Positions 10,904 to 22,800 of a stretch of 64,000 nt of DNA are shown piece after piece; position 1 is the first letter of the stretch, and each line of letters opens with the position of its first letter. The position numbers and the translations under genes are program-made. Origin of the DNA: Rhytidiadelphus loreus (lineage: Eukaryota > Streptophyta > Bryopsida > Hypnales > Hylocomiaceae); assembly GCA_947034895.1 (NCBI GenBank), contig OX344763.1:23591001-23655000 (forward strand), written 5' to 3'. Under the pieces are notes generated by a model. That model did not search any database, had not been told where the DNA came from, and was given only the letters and a program-made list of their open reading frames with translations.

Positions 10904-13900
10904 CTACCCACCGAGATTCCCACGGTCACTTAAGCCGGCAAGCTGAGCCAATCCAGTTTGTCCCGTCTCGTATAATTCCGCCACCTTCATGGATTTGGCA
11001 GCAGTTGCAGTGGGATCTTCACATGGTGAACTCCAATTAGCCATTCCAGCATTGGGGTCAGCATCAGGTATGAAAGGGTTGCCGACGGCCATACTCTGAA
11101 AACTAGGGCTGCCATTGGTGAGGGCAAATGGCGGGGGTGTACCACTCTGTCCACCAAGATGCTGTAGTCGAACCCTTGCCAACTTGCTTGCCAATTCTGA
11201 ATCTCCAACCTGCAGGATCTAGTGACCCGTTTGTTAGATAAGTGACTCCAATAGGGGTGTCTCGTAAGAAGAAGACAAGTTCAGAATTGCATCTCAAAAC
11301 TATACGAGAAGGCTAATTCTCCAAGGAAACAAGAATCATGATGTACCCAATTTGGAATCAAACCTGAAAATCATGTAGCAGATATTGTGAGGACAACTCC
11401 CTAATGTTTCGTGAAGCTCTGGAGGAAAACGAATAGAGGTTTGGGAGTAGATTTGAACCTTGTTGTTTGCACATAAGGCCACATCACGGGCCGTGACGAC
11501 ACTTTTGACGCGATCCAGCACATTCGATCGCCGTTGATTCTTCACCTCCTCCTCAAGCGCTACCTTATCACTTTTCAACTTGCCATTCTCTAACAACAGT
11601 TGATTCACCGTATTGATCAAATCCATTTCCTCCATCCGTAGACGACCTTTCCTTGCATGCCCTCCGAAGAACTACAATTGCACACAAATTCTGTCAAGGT
11701 AGAAGATACTAAGGGATGTGATTCCATGTCCAATACTAACCTCCGTTACCTACAGTAACTCATCTATTGATGCACTTCATGGGGCTCATTAGTAGGTGGT
11801 GTAAAGCATGACCTGGCTACATGTCTATGGCCACTCATCTTGGAATGGAAATGGGATTGTCGACTATCACTTATAGTAGTTTATTACCTTCCACTTTCAA
11901 ATTGCATAAGGAATTCATACTTTTGATCTCAATAGACTTGGTTCTTGTCCGAAAGATCTCTCCGCTGCTCTACAGTGATCTCCCAAAAATCACATTCCTA
12001 GAATTGTTATAGTGCTTCAGGAGACGAATACAGTATCTACAAGCTTGGATTGATGGAACAACTATAATTCTGTTTTCTTCTATGAAGGCTAGATGTAGAA
12101 GCGGGCAATGAGAGGATTTCACCTTCTGATTCATTTTCACCATCTCCAGCTCGGACCGTAATGCCTCGTTTTCCTGCAGCCACCAATCCCCTTAGAACAT
12201 GGTTTGTGTTCTCAAGTAAAACACCAACGTGCAATGCTTGAAGTCACATGTTTGTTGGGTGTAACAACCTTTCGCATGTTGTAGATCTCGGTCACAAGTT
12301 GAGATCGAGCGGAGGTCTCATCCTTGAGATTATCTTCAAGCTGAAGCCGCGAGGCTTCAATAGCGGAAAGCTGCGCTTGCAAGGAATGACACTCTTGCCG
12401 AATTTCCCCATACCTAGTCTGGTGACCAAGTTCCGCTTCCTCGTGTGCCTTCAACTTCGTTTGCAACTGCTTAAATTTTGCAGAATAGAGGTCCTGTAGC
12501 AACCGATGTTTCGTTAAGCGCCCTGTAAGCCATCTCCTGATAGTCGATTGCGAAAATTATTTCGAGAAAAGAGGGAGAGATACATGATCTGTACCTGCAA
12601 TGCGTTAATCTCTTGCCTCAGGATATTCCGTTCAATGCCAACCTCATCGGCACATGAGGCCGCCTGCTCAGTGACAGCTGCTGCTTGCTGCATCGAAGGC
12701 TTTTGGTCTCTTGCGATTGCCAACTCTTGCTTCAATTCATCGTTCTCTTGCTTCAACTGTGCCATAGAACAGCTAATGAGCATCGTGATTCACTTATTCA
12801 GAGGGCTTCAATAGCAAGGTGAATAAAATGGATAGAATTAGATTGACACAAATAAATGTACCGTTACGAAGAACATTTCAGATTCGAGCTTTTGGACTAC
12901 GTTTTTGCCACTAGTTTTGCGATTTTCTCTGTTCTTATTCAACATCCGATGTTCTGTAACCTCTCACAGGTGTAATTGAAAAACTTGAGAAGATCGATCC
13001 AATTGACACTAAGATAGCTGATCGAATACCGTTCTTCGTAATTATGCTTAAATATATTCGTTCAGTCGCAGGGAACTAACCTTGCCGCGGATAAGAACAA
13101 GTGTGTCGTTCTTTGCATCCACAATCACACGCAGCAACGCAACTCCGGCCTCCAACTTTTGCAACTGAAGAAAAAAGACAAACACGCGATCCCTGAATGA
13201 AGGTTAGAAGAAGGAATTAATCAATCCCTCTTCTTCGGTCGTCTTCAAATATAGGACCCTAGGGCTAAGGTGAACAAAGAGAAAAAGGACATAGCTGCAT
13301 TGATTGTGCACCTCGTCTATTATTTTATTTGGTCCATCCGAGTCGCTTGTTTTGTGAGTTTTCCCGGTCTTAGTGTTGATGACTTTAAAATTTGGGAGCA
13401 CATGCCTTTGGAAAGCTTCCACAGACGTCAAGATGTTGCTCGCCATGGCGGTGCTCTTGATCATGATCGATTCTAAACTACGCAGGCGACCACCGTAAGT
13501 TGACTCCTCATCGTCAATAGTTTTCTTCAATTTCTTGATCTCGGCCATGAGATGCTCCTTCTCACTGACAACCTTATCCTTGTCGGCGATGGCATTAGCA
13601 AGACTTGAAGATGCAGGCTCTAACAGTGCCTTGACGCGCTCTATCTCTCCTTTCAACTTTTGTGTGGAAGCGTTCACTAGGGCGGACACTTCCACATCAC
13701 GATGCGCTCGCAGTCTCTGGAGCTCAAGTCTCTGTTTCATTGGAATTTTACAGCAAACATGAACGCGTCTTAATGAAACTTTCCGATGTGTGAACAGAAG
13801 GAATCCCAAATGTACCGAACAATGAAAATCGAAGAAGATGCTACACTCACTTGATTTTTCTCGCGGTTGATTAGGTCATTGAGCTGAAAACGAAGAATAT

Positions 13901-13967
13901 CGTTCTCCTGTTGCAGAGATTTCGCCATCATTTCGGCCTCCGCCGAACGTTGTTTGGAGGGCCTCAT
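10904..13967 (-). CDS. Coiled-coil protein of unknown function, 8 predicted exons
   Basis: I assembled this from splice signals. Exons on the minus strand are 13967-13851, 13731-13312, 13164-13081, 12756-12595, 12493-12269, 12173-12123, 11671-11459 and 11209-10904. All junctions are GT..AG and every intron is phase 0. The product is 525 aa. Heptad-like coiled coils fill most of exons 1-7 (for example SLQQENDILRFQLNDLI, KEHLMAEIKKLKKTIDDEE, LKQENDELKQELAIARD, LEEEVKNQRR). The last about 100 aa (VGDSELASKLARVRL then a Pro/Gly/Asn-rich tail) are not coiled coil. No signal peptide or motor domain is seen. I do not recognise the family; a cytoskeletal, Golgi or chromosome scaffold role would be a guess. 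The start is uncertain: a possible splice acceptor (TTTCAG) sits 4 bases before the ATG, so an upstream exon may exist near 14.0-14.4 kb. The exon 7 donor (11459/11458) was chosen over one at 11363 because it keeps phase 0 into the compositionally coding exon 8. Confidence 0.7.
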
Positions 13968-15528
13968 ATTCTGAAATCAATAAGACGAAAGCCTAATCAA
14001 CATCTTAGCCTAAGTCCATGTCACAATCAAGTAATTGTGACACCACTGAGAAGACACATGAAAGCAACGACTACTGTTGAACACAAACCTGCAGCCCTAA
14101 TCAATGTGAGTGGTTCCACGCTCAACCTTAAACTCTATGCGACTCATGTCTTGTCCTAAATTATTCAAAGAAAATCAGCAGAGATTACGCGCGCATCACT
14201 GGCTACCTCTGCCAATTTGACTGGCCCGTAACCTATCTCCAAGGTTGATTCTGTCTGCATGCGTCTGCTTGTGTAAAGAATATCTGTTTTAAACATCGCT
14301 CACGGACATACATGACTAAACCTCTTCCCTGTAATAACTTATGCCATAGCTTAAAACTCTGACGAGCTCGAAACGTTTGCAGAGAAGTTGCTGCCATCGT
14401 CTTCATCACTCTGGTGTCACATCGCTTGATAAATTCAATACTCTTGATGGAAACTTTCCAGCGATCGCTAATTGTTTCCAGGTGACTCGTTGACGCACTT
14501 CAAAATACTTTCCACATTTATTCGTTCAATTACAGATGCGTGCTTTTCCAGAAGGTCCAAATGTAAACTACCACAGCCAACTGGCTTTTGACCTAGGTCC
14601 CAACTGCAAACTACCGAGACATTCTTTCAACATTTGTAACGAGCAGACTAAGAAACTCAACACACATCGTGCCGAATATGGAATCAGAGGCGTCAATTTC
14701 TCGGACTCAGATAAACATTAGCGTTAGCAAGCCTCCGAACAACACAGAATTGTAGTGAATTTCTCCCTGCTGAAACGCAAGATTCGGGAAAGAATATTCC
14801 ACACGCTCTCCTGCTGAACTTTGCAACGCAGTAGCGAGGTTCATTAGCAACCAACCAAGCCACGTGACGATCACGTTTCTGTTCACACCGCAGCCGGATA
14901 GAAGCATTCTACACCTTCAAAGTTGGTACACAGTGCGTACAAGGAGGTATAAGGTAGGAAACCCTAATTCCAACACGTTAAATTCTTGGACAGTGAACAT
15001 AGAGCACCCAAACATCAAATCTTGTGGTGGGTTTAGGCCATATACCAAAAGACCTTGTAACTTTAGCATGCAGTATCCCAGTAATACAACATACATAGGT
15101 GCATTGAAAAACTCCTCCAATTACTACTGTAACAAAGAATGAGGCTAATAATATAAATATGCTCAATGTAATATGTGTCAATTTCAGGTTCTCTTAACTT
15201 ATGCAAGTGGGACAAGTGCGGCAAACGGGACACCGCCCCCAAAACGCCCATTCTCCTTATAGAACATATACTGGGTGTCTCCAGAGCAGTACTCTACTCA
15301 TAGAAAGTGAGCAACAATAAGGTAAGAACAGACTTGACGTTTTTGTCTGAAACCGCCAGGCACATTCAAAGCCCAGAGACTGTAACAACCGAGAGCAGAC
15401 TAGACAAGGAATGTAAATGTGTGGAGAGATTAATGTAAGCAAAGCGTACCACACCAGACTTCTGGGGACCCCCAAATGGGAAAGCCACATTCTGATATTA
15501 GGTGATTCAGTTTGAAAACGTGTCCCTT
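13968..15528. other. Intergenic region; 5' part of the coiled-coil gene and 3' flank of mTERF
   Basis: No complete gene is seen. A minus-strand run of 49 codons from ATG 14397 (starting MAATSLQTFRARQSF) could be a leader exon of the coiled-coil gene, but no clean donor in the right phase is evident. The right part, roughly 15250-15528, is probably the 3' untranslated region of the mTERF gene. Confidence 0.35.
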
Positions 15529-17232
15529 CTATTCAAATGACCTGCTTTGAGCATCATCCACAGTATCGTCCACCAACCTTGTTCTACGTGTGACGATGTA
15601 AGGGACATCTGGTTCCTCTTCTTCCTGATTAGGTCGTCCAGCAGATTCCTCGCTCTCGCCATCCTCGATTGGAATGGCAGTTTCGTCAGTCAGCCGAGCT
15701 CGACGTGTAACAATGTAAGGAGCATCTGGCTCCTCGTCCAGGTTCTTCTGTTCTGCATACTCTACAGTTAACCGTTGCTGGAAGACATCGTCCGTGCAGT
15801 TCAACATCCACGCCAAGCTGCAGTCTACGCCCTTCTCCACGGTCTCTTCATGTCGTGGTCGCACAATGTCTTCCAAGTTGTACAGCAAGTAAGCCGGAAA
15901 CTCCACCACTTCCTCAAGCTTTCTTTCCATCTTCTCAACTAAGTAGTTTAAATTCGGCTTGAGGCTCTTTTCAATGCTGGCTGCCAGCAGTTGCGGACAA
16001 TTCGCCACCATGGAGCCGACGTCTTCCGCTGAGAGTCCTGCCTGCCTTAAAAACTCCACTCTCGTAATGGCCTTAGAAGTGTTGATGACAAGGATTTGCG
16101 GGAGCTTGGCGATGACAGATCCCATGACGTCCGCGTCTATTCCAACCTCCGATATCAGCCAGGCCAGTCTATCTTCCAGTTTCTGTTTCACGTCAAGGCT
16201 TAAAACGTCTGGAAACTGCGTTATCACATGGCTGATGGCATCTTTTTCCACTCCTAATTCTATAAGACTATCTACTGCAGGTCGCATTTGGCCTGTTAAA
16301 TCTAACCCTAAGAAATACGGACGCGTTTCTATCATCTTTGCAATTGCGGATTGAGGAATTCCAAAGCTTTGAAGGAAATCTACTTTCCGCTTAAGGTTGT
16401 TTCCAACGCGCATACCTAAAATCTCCGGCAATTCCGTGAGAACGTAACCTATTCTCCGAGGGTTGACACCGAGCATTACGAGGTACGCAGTCGAAGTGCT
16501 GATGGTGCCTTCAATCTTGAAACCAAATATGTCGGGGTACCGTGTGAGAACGCTACCGATGTCAGCACGTTGGATGCCTAGCCCCTCAATGTACTCAACA
16601 TGAGGTTGCAAGTCAACCACTACACTAGAGTGAAGGATTTGTGGATACTTACGGATGAGAACCGGAAGTGATTTCGATGTCACTCCCAGAGACTCCAGAT
16701 AAGTCAGCACGGGGATGAGGTTTCGCTTCACGCTATATCCGAGCATGAGAGGGTAGTCATTAATGTCCTCCACCGTGAGGCCAATCTTCTGCAAAAACTC
16801 GACGCGTTCCCGAACGATCGGTAGGGAGGGAGGAAGATCAAGATCTTCGTCGAGATTCGTTGTATCAATTCCGACTGATTCCAGGTACTCTGTCACAGTT
16901 TCCTCCTCCGTTAGCTGTTTCTCATATTTCTCCACGGTTATGGCGGACACACTCGGCTCAGCAAAGTGGCCTGGTCGCAATGCAGCTTCAACTTGGAAGG
17001 CTGAAGCCTTTCGCGAAGAGCTCGAACCTCCGCCATTCCGCTCCGCTTCAAACCTTCCAGTTCTCCTCCTAAACCCTAAACCCCTGAATTTGAACTTCAA
17101 CGCAGAATTCGTAGAAAACTCTCTGGAAAGAACCGTAGCTGACGTTGGAGATGTAGAACCGGACTCCTGCGACAAGAAATTCGTAAAAGGCCACACTGGA
17201 GCGTGGCTTGCAGTACCCATCGTCCTCATCAT
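15529..17232 (-). CDS. mTERF4: Plastid mTERF-domain protein, mTERF4/BSM/RUG2 type
   Basis: A single uninterrupted ORF of 567 aa. The first about 90 residues are rich in Ser, Arg and Ala with few acids, as expected of an organellar transit peptide. From about residue 115 to 460 run roughly ten mTERF helical repeats of about 35 aa with the usual LxxxG(V/I) and YPxILxxS/G cores, such as RVEFLQKIGLTVEDINDYPL, RKYPQILHSSVVVDL and TRYPDIFGFKIEGT. The block VEFPAYLLYNLEDIVRPRHE and the following CSLAWMLNC are close to the conserved C-terminal signature of the Arabidopsis mTERF4/BSM/RUG2 group, required for plastid intron splicing and chloroplast development. That function is inferred from the family. 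The C-terminal tail is odd: an acidic unit EEPDxPYIVTRRxRL occurs twice (about residues 500-514 and 539-553). An alternative start is Met2. The leader holds a telobox (17430-17438). No intron is needed in the CDS. Confidence 0.9.
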   Translation of the reverse strand: MMRTMGTASHAPVWPFTNFLSQESGSTSPTSATVLSREFSTNSALKFKFRGLGFRRRTGRFEAERNGGGSSSSRKASAFQVEAALRPGHFAEPSVSAITVEKYEKQLTEEETVTEYLESVGIDTTNLDEDLDLPPSLPIVRERVEFLQKIGLTVEDINDYPLMLGYSVKRNLIPVLTYLESLGVTSKSLPVLIRKYPQILHSSVVVDLQPHVEYIEGLGIQRADIGSVLTRYPDIFGFKIEGTISTSTAYLVMLGVNPRRIGYVLTELPEILGMRVGNNLKRKVDFLQSFGIPQSAIAKMIETRPYFLGLDLTGQMRPAVDSLIELGVEKDAISHVITQFPDVLSLDVKQKLEDRLAWLISEVGIDADVMGSVIAKLPQILVINTSKAITRVEFLRQAGLSAEDVGSMVANCPQLLAASIEKSLKPNLNYLVEKMERKLEEVVEFPAYLLYNLEDIVRPRHEETVEKGVDCSLAWMLNCTDDVFQQRLTVEYAEQKNLDEEPDAPYIVTRRARLTDETAIPIEDGESEESAGRPNQEEEEPDVPYIVTRRTRLVDDTVDDAQSRSFE

Positions 17233-17429
17233 CCCTTAAGCCCAGATAGAAAATACTTACTCCGAAGAACTATCTCTTCCTCAATGTGCATGTTCAACTC
17301 CCATTGAAAACCTCCGGGCTAATTCCGAACAAGCGTTCTCCTGAAGGCTTAGCCGCAACCGTCGGCGAAAGCCTGAAACCTCATGCAGACAGAGTACCAG
17401 ACAACATCTGCACACTTTAATCCACCTTG

Positions 17430-17438
17430 AAACCCTAA
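17430..17438 (-). promoter_or_regulatory. Telobox upstream of the mTERF gene
   Basis: AAACCCTAA lies about 200 bp upstream of the mTERF start codon. Teloboxes are common near transcription starts of plant housekeeping and organelle-related genes. The position fits that use; function is inferred. Confidence 0.45.
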
Positions 17439-18974
17439 ATTTGATGCAGAACGCTACTCACAATAGAATTGAAGCCCCGTCCAAATGGTTCAAGCAGAGA
17501 CAATTCAGTGCAGGTCCTCCGAGAAATCTCACGTCCTCGTTATCACGTCATTTATCTAAAAAGTCTCACCACAAAATGTTTCAATCTCTCCCAAAGACAC
17601 CAGTGCAACAAGCTGACAGAAAATCTCTCGTTCCTTCCATGGAGCTTTGCAAATTGAAATCTCCACAAAACAAACTCTGTCACAGGACTCTGCGGGTTGG
17701 AGGAAGAGCAGCCTTCGCGGTAGCCATATCCACAAACCTGAACGAGAAGGCGACAATGAGGTTCAGTTACTGAAGCTCATATGTTGGATGAAAATCATCT
17801 AAGATGATAGGGCACCAATTCCCGTGGCTTTTACTTGATTTGAGTGGTTGAAATGAATTATTATTAATTTTGATTTTTTTTTCTGATCCTTATCTTCATT
17901 TTCGAGTAGATTCCATTCATTCAAATGTTTACTAATTGAATATTTAAATAAATAAATAAAGTATGGAAATAATTGATATAAAAAATCAAATTAGTATAAG
18001 TTAGTGTTGTTATTGTGGGATTAATTAATTGAATGAACTTGTGCATGGCATTTTAAAGATGAAATATCAACTTATCAAACTTATTTAATAATTCATCAAT
18101 CTTGTCTAATAGTTTTCAAAGAATTTCATTGGGAGTTGAAGAACACATTAAAAATAAGTAGTTTCATGAAGAAGTGTAAAAAAATTGATCTTTTGGCAAT
18201 GCTCTTTGTTTGTTGTTCCAAAGTTCAAATTTTGATTTTTCAAACTTTTGTCTTAAAAGCTTGGAGATTTTGAATTTTTTTTCTATTTTTCTATTTGATA
18301 ATTATTAATTAATAAACAAAGGGCGCTATTAGGTAGCAAATAAAAACTTCTTTAGATAAGAAGGCAATTGCATTTAAAGCAATTGCATTTATTTTGTGAG
18401 CCCTTTTTAAAATCAACCCCTATAGATTCATGCCCAAAATGTGTTGTCCCTATTCATAAGAATTTAGGGTCACTTTTGGGTATCTTGTACCTATTTTCAA
18501 TACTTCAAAAATTAATAGCTTATTTATATAGTGTTTAAAAAATGTATACAACAAGAATTAAGATTACTCTTTTGGTTTCCAATAAAATTCAACCAAAAAA
18601 TTATACAATTCAGTAGGACAAGCATAGTTCAATTGCTTATTTGATTGAAATTGAATTAAGTAAGAAACTGATAGATCTCTCATTTTACAGAAGTCTTAAA
18701 CTATACCCAATGATCAAGATCAATAAAAAAGAAAATTCCAAAAATAGATGCCAAAATCTTTAAGATATTATTCTTTCAAAAAAATCCAAAAATTTAACAA
18801 AAAATCAAATATGTCTACTTTTAACACATTAGTGCTTTAACATCCATAATCTAAATAATGAACAAAGAGGTTCTAAGGTTTTTTTACCACAGAATTTCTC
18901 ATTCATCCAAACCAATGCTTGACTTTTAAAAAAGAAAACTTTTTGTATGATGAATTTCATCACATTGAGATAAG

Positions 18975-18976
<2 letters not shown>

Positions 18977-19022
<46 letters not shown>
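18977..19022. repeat. (AT)n microsatellite
   Basis: About 22-23 uninterrupted AT dinucleotides lie in the AT-rich spacer between mTERF and TGD4. Confidence 0.97.
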
Positions 19023-19027
<5 letters not shown>

Positions 19028-19803
19028 AAGATATTAAAAAAAATATGCAAAAATTCCAATGCTAAGGCGATAAGTATTTGCCAAATTACATTCATCTAAT
19101 TATTATTTGCCAACTTTAATTAATTATTATTCAACAGAGAATACCGGCCTTGTAGGTGTATTTGGACATGGGTGACTTTTCATCCCACGGGAATGGGGTC
19201 CCAACCTTGCACCGTGCAAACAGAAGTGCTCACAGAAGGTCAGGTTTTCTGGAAGGGTGGGAGACGAACCTGCTTCCCCATCCCAACGGAATGGCAACGC
19301 ATCGGTAAGCGCAGCTGATGGAGCCATCTTCAGATTCTCTCCATCAATGTCGGTAATTGATTTGCAGAGTGTAGTTTACGGGAACAGATTCTGAATTTTG
19401 AAACAGGCGCTGCAATTTTGAAACTCCTCTGTAGTCGCGGTTGATGGGGATATATGTTTTAGCCTTGCCATTCTTCTCACTAATGCTGGACTGGGTTCAA
19501 TTTCGAGTATTCAATTCAATTCAATTATAGGTTCCTTAATTCGTTCTAGTCAAATGCAGTGTGTCAAATTGACGAAAGATTTTCGTAATTGTGGATGCAT
19601 CATGCTATCCGCAATCATATTGTGAGGATTAGGCTTTCAGGATTCGGGAGGTGTTTTGTTTCTCGGTTTTTGTATGCCTTATTACTTCGTCTGAGTCAAT
19701 GGAGAGAGTGAAATCTTGAATTTGAGTGATTCGTTGGGTGATTCTCACATTTGGTGAAATGCACTCGTCTGTGTATGGCATCAGGAATTCGAATTTTGAG
19801 GAT

Positions 19804-19811
19804 TAGGGTTT
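19804..19811 (+). promoter_or_regulatory. Telobox in the TGD4 leader
   Basis: TAGGGTTT, the complement of the plant telobox AAACCCTA, lies 79-86 bp upstream of the TGD4 start codon. It mirrors the motif upstream of the divergent mTERF gene. Regulatory use is inferred. Confidence 0.45.
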
Positions 19812-19889
19812 CAGAACCGAATTTCGAAGCAATGCGCTGTGTTTGGTATTAAATTGCGAGAAGGGGAGTTGCTGCGGACAAGGTGAACA

Positions 19890-22800
19890 ATGAAGTCAAT
19901 TCTCCCGTCGCAATTTTGGAACGAGGAAGTGAGTTCGTCGAGATCCCTCGATGGAGTGGCACATGCCTTGCGTGCGGAGCCTCCGCCTTTAGGGTTGGTG
20001 ACGGGCTCTCGCCTTTCCCGGTCGCAGCAGTTGCTCTTGTTGCAGCGGTTTCTCGGGATTCCTTGCACGCCCTCCTTTGCTGTGGATGCTGACAATAAGG
20101 GTGGATTGGTGCTCGACCGCGTCCTAGGGAGCACTGGAGGCGAGAATTGGTGAGCCTACGCTTTGTCAGTTCTTTTGTTTTCAATTTTGTGGTTTCGTCT
20201 CAAAGTTCATCTTATCTGGTCGAATTCCGGAGCTCTTGCTTGCTCGTCTTTTTCTTTTCAAGTTGTAGTGACCAATATCTAATAGTTTTTGTGCATTCAA
20301 CCCTTTTGCCGTGTGAAGTATAGAGATTGGTTTTGGTAGGAAATTGTCTAAAATGTGGGTATGAACGACACTAGACGCATTCGATAATGACCAAACACAT
20401 GAAACTATTGCTTTTGGCTCAACCCATTCCAGTGCATTTAGGGTGAATCTAATAAATAATGGCGAATGCCGTTTGGCAAGCTTTTTTGGTGTTTCAATTA
20501 CGAAATTCTAGTGCATTTAGGACCTCTATTGTCAACTTAAAGCACACGGTCGTGTTGTGACCGCATTTCTATTGTGGTCATCTGCTAGAGGTCTCCCATG
20601 CATTTGGTGTGAAACTGGGGTTTGGGGCTACAGTAATTGAGATTTTGGGTTACAACAGGCTGTGAATCTGGGACAAGTCAAGCTTCAAGAGATAGTAGTG
20701 GAGTGACTGAGTGGCTAGAATAGGAAATGCTACTTTTCGGAGAGGGCCATCTAGCCACAATAAGGTCTTGACATTATTGCCATTATGTTGGCTTTAATAT
20801 ATATTGTTACCTCAGTAGATGTGTGGGGTGACCATTTTGAATACACTTTGGGGTGACCAATTGCTAGATGCTTCTCTCACATTTGCCTACGCGTGGAAAA
20901 ATATTGGATGCAGGTGGGCCACACTAACTGGTCGGGTACGGCCGCAACGAATGCTTTTAAGAGGGGATCAACCAGAGAGTCCGAAAACCAGTGTGAGCGG
21001 TGAGACATCAACATCGACTTCATTTGACAAATTGAAAGAAAGTGCAAATCGCTTCCTGGGCAGCTCTTTATACGCCCTCTGCTTCCGATCAAGGCTTCAG
21101 CTAGGATCCAGAACTACTCTCAGTAGCACCTCTGAGCTTGATAATCTGGCTCGCCAATCGGTTGCTGATCAACAAGCTGGTGAAGGGAAATTTCGGGTTC
21201 CCTGGAGAGGTCGCGTTGCACTTCGTCATAAGGTCTTTCAAAACTTCTTCTCTTTATTTAGGGATAGCCACTTATTGTATCAGGAAGCTGTGCAATTCGT
21301 TTCCTGCGTCAACCCTTAAACATCATGCATGTTTTAAAGTTCATTTAAAAGTTCACCTCTTTTTTTTTGCATTTTACAAAATCTCTTTTTGGAATTTATA
21401 GTTTATCCTTAAATGAAGTTCAATATTTGAAGTTTTTTGTTATTATTGCTTGAAAATTAGACATTAAAATTTGAAGTTCATAATGATTTTTATTTTTTCT
21501 TGATTCTGGATGACTAGGTAAAGAGTACATTCATGTAATCATGCGTTTTGATGCACTTGGAATAAAAAATCATCACTACTGAGAAATCTCATGGATAAAA
21601 GAATATTCAAAATTTGCTCACTTCTAAGAAGTTGCGTTTTTCAAGGTTTTTTCATCTCACTTGATTTTGTTCATTTAGTGATTGGAAAACTCCGATAATA
21701 GAACAAATAGTTTTGATTGGATCCGAATTCTCTGATTTGACTGAATTTCATTGTTATGAAGAAAGGTTGAATATTCTGGATTTCAGTTAATTGGAATGCT
21801 TTTTTTGCTAGCTAGTTTTGCGGGGGGGTTTCAGCATCCTGTGTTCTTGAGCTGTAATTGAATAATGTTGGAAAATCATTCAAATTGATGCCTGGCTTGA
21901 AAGCGAGAACGTTCGCAAACGCTATTCTTTGTAACAATGCTGAAATTGGCTCTAAATTTGAGTTCTGTAATTTGAGAAGCCCCCTTTGGGGCATGTAAGG
22001 TTTAGCCCTGGGATCATTCATGTGTACTTACTCTTTCTCTGGTTTTCGCAGTTGGATCAACACCAAATTCTTTTGGAAAGTGCTTATCATGAATGCTACG
22101 TTGATCGTGAATCGGGCTACTGGGATGTGCCGCAAACAGTTTCCCTTGATATGGCCTCGCGCGGGGCTCCTGGAGGCCTTCGGTACCGGCTTGGTGTCCA
22201 TCACAGTGCGGGTGCTCCTCAGAGGTGCGGTGGCGACGACAAGGTCCGGAAAGTTCCATCAGGGGGGCTCCCTGGGTTGCGTTTTCAAGCTGGTGCTTCG
22301 ATGGAGAAGTCTTTGGATCTCTGGAAGGCCGATCCAGGTTCAAACAAGTCCTATAGTTTTTTCGAAGCTCGGCCCTGCATCTCTGTTTCAGGCGTGCTAG
22401 GTAAGCATCGATACATCAATTCAGATGTTTGTTTTGTTATTGCACTGTAAATCTCTTTGACCAGGGCCAGATGGGTTGTTTGGGTATCGTGGAGGGGGTG
22501 TACAGACTGAAGATTTCACGTGGTTTGGATCTACAGGGTGAAAAGTTTTGAATTTCAAAGTAGTTTGGTCTTTGAAAACTATGGAAATTTGAAAAGTAAA
22601 CCGAAAATGGGATTTCGGGTGGGGCAGATTGTGGGGCAGATAGAGTGCGCTATAGCTGTGACAAATGACATAGGCCAAACTAGTATCATACTTAGAATCG
22701 CATTGCTTGGTTGAAATTTAGAGTGATGTTTTTGACTTGCCTCTTGAATCCCTTCTGGCTTGTTTTTTTGTAAGTGGGCTGTATTTCATTGTCCTTGAGG

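Larger units (their letters stand above)
17233..19889. other. Divergent intergenic region between mTERF and TGD4
   Basis: This 2.66 kb separates two start codons pointing away from each other. The flanks are of mixed composition and should contain both promoters and leaders. The centre (about 17800-19120) is very AT-rich with an AT microsatellite and no gene. A 66-codon minus-strand ORF at 19127-19327 (starting MAPSAALTDALPF) has no recognisable features. Confidence 0.5.

Noticed and set aside
15959..17239. Plus-strand ORFs of 70-158 codons
   Set aside because: Antisense frames of the well-supported mTERF gene.
17441..17773. 110-codon plus-strand ORF in the mTERF leader
   Set aside because: Opposite strand to the leader of the mTERF gene, no recognisable domain.
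19127..19327. 66-codon minus-strand ORF starting MAPSAALTDALPF
   Set aside because: Plausible start context but no homology and it sits in the promoter region of TGD4; too weak to call.
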